DNA of 64,000 bases from positions 62,001-126,000 of the forward strand of contig NZ_JAGYXY010000002.1 of assembly GCF_018362775.1 (NCBI RefSeq), read 5' to 3'. A program made the translations under genes and the position numbers. This document shows, one piece after another, positions 62,217 through 64,000 of this stretch; position 1 is the first letter of the stretch; each line of letters starts with the position of its first letter. Origin of the DNA: Alistipes montrealensis. GTDB lineage: Bacteria > Bacteroidota > Bacteroidia > Bacteroidales > Rikenellaceae. The notes under the pieces are model-generated. The model saw only the letters and a program-made list of their open reading frames with translations. It was not told the origin of the DNA and did not search any database.

Positions 62217-62765
62217 ATGAAAAGATACGTCCTGATTCTATGTGCGCTGTTCTGCGCCGCGACCCTCCGGGCCGCGACTCCCAAACCGCAGCCCCTGTAC
62301 ATCGTCAACGGCAAAGAGACGAAAGAGATACGCTCGATTCCTCCCGAAGACATCGAGCACGTCGAAATGCTCCCTGCCGACGAAGAGACCATCGCCCGCT
62401 ACGGCCAGCGGGCCGCACACGGCGTCATGCTCATCACGCTGCGCTACGACCAGCCTGCCGCCTTCCCCGCAGATTCGACCTTCGGCAGTTACATCGCCCG
62501 GCAGGTGCGTTGGGACGCGAGCGAACCCACGGCCCGCGTGGTGCTGCGCTACAAAATCACCCCCGAAGGCGAAATCGTCGTCCAGCAGGAACTCGAATCG
62601 ACCGACAACCGCCTCAAGCGGCGCGTGCTGAAAGCCGTGGCGGAGGCCCCGCGCTGGCAGCCGGCGCAAAAGAATGGTTCGCCCATCGAAAGCGAAGGCG
62701 TACTGAGCATCCAGCTTCCCGAAGGCCGGCATCTGCCACGGCAGATGGAACTGGTCATCCGCTGA
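62217..62765 (+). CDS. Secreted protein combining a TonB-receptor plug-like and a TonB C-terminal-like segment
   Basis: The product is 182 aa with signal peptide to LRAATP (about 22). Residues about 26-75 (LYIVNGKETKEIRSIPPEDIEHVEMLPADEETIARYGQRAAHGVMLITLR) copy the plug-domain pattern of SusC-type receptors, where an IVDG strand leads to an IEV-YG-GVILITT stretch. Residues about 95-180 (ARVVLRYKITPEGEIVVQQELESTDNRLKRRVLKAVAEAPRWQPAQKNGSP) resemble the TonB C-terminal domain. No barrel follows and no transmembrane anchor exists, so it is a free periplasmic protein. It may regulate TonB-dependent uptake, but this is inference. Start ATG 62217 gives the signal peptide. Confidence 0.72.
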   Translation: MKRYVLILCALFCAATLRAATPKPQPLYIVNGKETKEIRSIPPEDIEHVEMLPADEETIARYGQRAAHGVMLITLRYDQPAAFPADSTFGSYIARQVRWDASEPTARVVLRYKITPEGEIVVQQELESTDNRLKRRVLKAVAEAPRWQPAQKNGSPIESEGVLSIQLPEGRHLPRQMELVIR

Positions 62766-62797
62766 TCCCGTCCTACCCCGAAAATTAACCCCGAAAC

Positions 62798-63709
62798 GTG
62801 AAAACCAACTCCCTATCCGCCTGGATTCTGGCTGTACGGCCTTACAGCCTCGGCAACTCGGTCATCCTCGTTCTGATCGGCTCCGCACTGGCCTATACCG
62901 ACCATTCGTTCCACTGGCTGCCTGCCGTGCTGTGCCTCGTGTTCGCCGTGCTGATGCAGTGCACGGCCAACCTGGTCAACGACCTCTGGGATTTTCTGAA
63001 AGGGGCGGACAAACCCGACCGGCTGGGTCCCGACCGCGCCTTCGCCAAAGGCTACATCACCCTCCCGGCCATGAAGGCAGGCATTGCGGGCTTCACCCTC
63101 GCGGCCTGTGCCGCGGGCATCGGACTGCTCGTCTGGGCGCTCCGCGCCGGCATCCTCCGCTACGGAGGCTGGGAACTCATCGCCGCAGGCGCCGCCTGCA
63201 TCCTCTTCGCCTATTTCTACACCGCAGGACCCTGGCCGCTGGCTTACCACGGACTGGGCGACATTGCGGTCATCCTCTTTTTCGGACTGGTCCCCGTGGG
63301 ATTCACTTACTACATCCAGACCGGAGCATGGACCTGGGAGGTCCTCGTGGCGGCACTGGCATGCGGACTGGTGATCGATACGATGCTGATGATCAACAAT
63401 TTCCGCGACCGCGAGGAGGACGCCCGCTGCAACAAGCGCACGATCGTCGTCTGCCTCGGCGCAGGCGTCGGACGCTGGGGCTACTTCGCCCTGGGGGCCG
63501 CAGCCGTCGCCCTGTGCCTCACGCTACTGGCCGGCGGCCGCATCTGGGCCGCCCTGCTTCCCCTTCCGTACCTCGCCGCACACACCGCCACATGGCGCAA
63601 ACTGGTGCGTATCGACCACGGCGACGCCCTGAACGTCTGCCTGGGTGAGACGGCCCGCAACATCATGCTGTTCGGGGCGTTGCTAACCATCGGAATCCTG
63701 TTGGGATGA
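62798..63709 (+). CDS. menA: 1,4-dihydroxy-2-naphthoate polyprenyltransferase (MenA)
   Basis: The product is 303 aa, an inner-membrane UbiA-type prenyltransferase attaching the polyprenyl chain in menaquinone synthesis. It has the two Asp-rich motifs, NLVNDLWDFLKGADKPDR (about 60-77) and NNFRDREEDARCNKRT (about 200-215), flanking eight or nine helices. PYSLGNSVI at the N-terminus is typical of MenA. Its start codon is GTG (62798). The stop overlaps the xseA start (ATGATG). menG/ubiE, acting right after it in the pathway, is at 22 kb. Confidence 0.92.
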   Translation: MKTNSLSAWILAVRPYSLGNSVILVLIGSALAYTDHSFHWLPAVLCLVFAVLMQCTANLVNDLWDFLKGADKPDRLGPDRAFAKGYITLPAMKAGIAGFTLAACAAGIGLLVWALRAGILRYGGWELIAAGAACILFAYFYTAGPWPLAYHGLGDIAVILFFGLVPVGFTYYIQTGAWTWEVLVAALACGLVIDTMLMINNFRDREEDARCNKRTIVVCLGAGVGRWGYFALGAAAVALCLTLLAGGRIWAALLPLPYLAAHTATWRKLVRIDHGDALNVCLGETARNIMLFGALLTIGILLG

Positions 63710-64000
63710 TGGCTGAATCACAACATATTACCCTGCGCGAGTTACAGCGCCGCGTGAAGTCGGCGCTCGAAGGGCAGTTCGCATTGCCCGTCTGGGTAAG
63801 TGCCGAAATCTCCGAAATAAAGGTCAACTACTCGGGCCATTGCTACCTCGAACTCGTGGAGAAGGGCGGCGACAACGGCGTCCCGACGGCGCAGGCCCGG
63901 GCCGTCGTATGGCGTTCGCACTACCCCCGCATTTCCGGTTATTTCGAGGCCGAAACGGGCCAGCGGCTCGCATCGGGCATCCGGATACTGGCCAAGGTGC
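63706..64000 (+). CDS. xseA: Exodeoxyribonuclease VII large subunit, 5' end
   Basis: The 98 residues visible run off the window end. MAESQHITLRELQRRVKSALEGQF, PVWVSAEISEIKVNYSGHCYLELVEKG and ARAVVWRSHYPRISGYFEAETGQRL match the N-terminal OB-fold domain of XseA. ATG 63706 or 63709 could both start; the first overlaps the menA stop as ATGA. The enzyme degrades single-stranded DNA with XseB. Confidence 0.93.
   Translation, partial: MMAESQHITLRELQRRVKSALEGQFALPVWVSAEISEIKVNYSGHCYLELVEKGGDNGVPTAQARAVVWRSHYPRISGYFEAETGQRLASGIRILAKV

Overview
The window reads as a chromosomal segment of a gut-type Bacteroidales bacterium. Alistipes/Rikenellaceae is my best guess, but that is inference: no 16S gene is present to confirm it. 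Supporting signs are the Bacteroidota promoter form (TTTG, about 19-21 bases, TAnnTTTG) in front of many genes, A-rich leaders in place of Shine-Dalgarno sites, a TamB/lipidated-TamA pair, DUF3575 and BACON-domain surface proteins, menaquinone genes, and GC-rich coding sequence (by eye) broken by AT-rich gaps.

Left arm (1-36 kb). A fimbria-type DUF3575 gene and the start of its partner are followed by a cystatin/stefin-like lipoprotein facing a DUF488 gene, an ECF sigma factor, a CDF metal exporter and proS. Envelope genes come next: a FadL-like barrel with a Trp/Gly-rich lipoprotein, an ABC-F ATPase, and the tamB-tamL pair. Two tRNA-Ser genes (CGA and GGA anticodons) lie at 8.9 and 19.7 kb. 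Next are an iron-sulfur flavoprotein, a cysteine-rich mini-lipoprotein, a four-gene run joined by ATGA overlaps (LolC/E-like permease, menG/ubiE, LEA14-like lipoprotein, SPOR-like protein), an SDR, a YugP peptidase, and a coupled SGNH/MBOAT/PAP2 cassette. A secreted nuclease lipoprotein follows; its signal peptide is out of frame at a C9 run. lysS, tpiA, a PHP-domain protein and a MaoC-like hydratase close this arm.

Centre (36.4-55.4 kb). One long minus-strand superoperon runs rpsL-rpsG-fusA-rpsJ-rplC-rplD-rplW-rplB-rpsS-rplV-rpsC-rplP-rpmC-rpsQ-rplN-rplX-rplE-rpsN // rpsH-rplF-rplR-rpsE-rpmD-rplO-secY-map-infA-rpmJ-rpsM-rpsK-rpsD-rpoA-rplQ. Genes are mostly 1-60 bp apart, except for a 751-bp GC-rich, inverted-repeat-rich insertion between rpsN and rpsH. 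A good promoter at its downstream end would restart transcription into rpsH.

Right arm (55.4-64 kb). A repeat lipoprotein is followed by leuS, an alpha/beta hydrolase, prfA, a small MGMT-family protein, a TonB/plug-like secreted protein, menA and the 5' end of xseA. menA here and menG/ubiE at 22 kb both belong to menaquinone synthesis.

Most of the window is housekeeping. I see no phage, insertion sequence, CRISPR array or recognisable defence system. The items most worth following up are the rpsN/rpsH insertion, a two-copy intergenic hairpin whose stems covary, the putative phase-variable nuclease lipoprotein, and the stefin-like secreted inhibitor.
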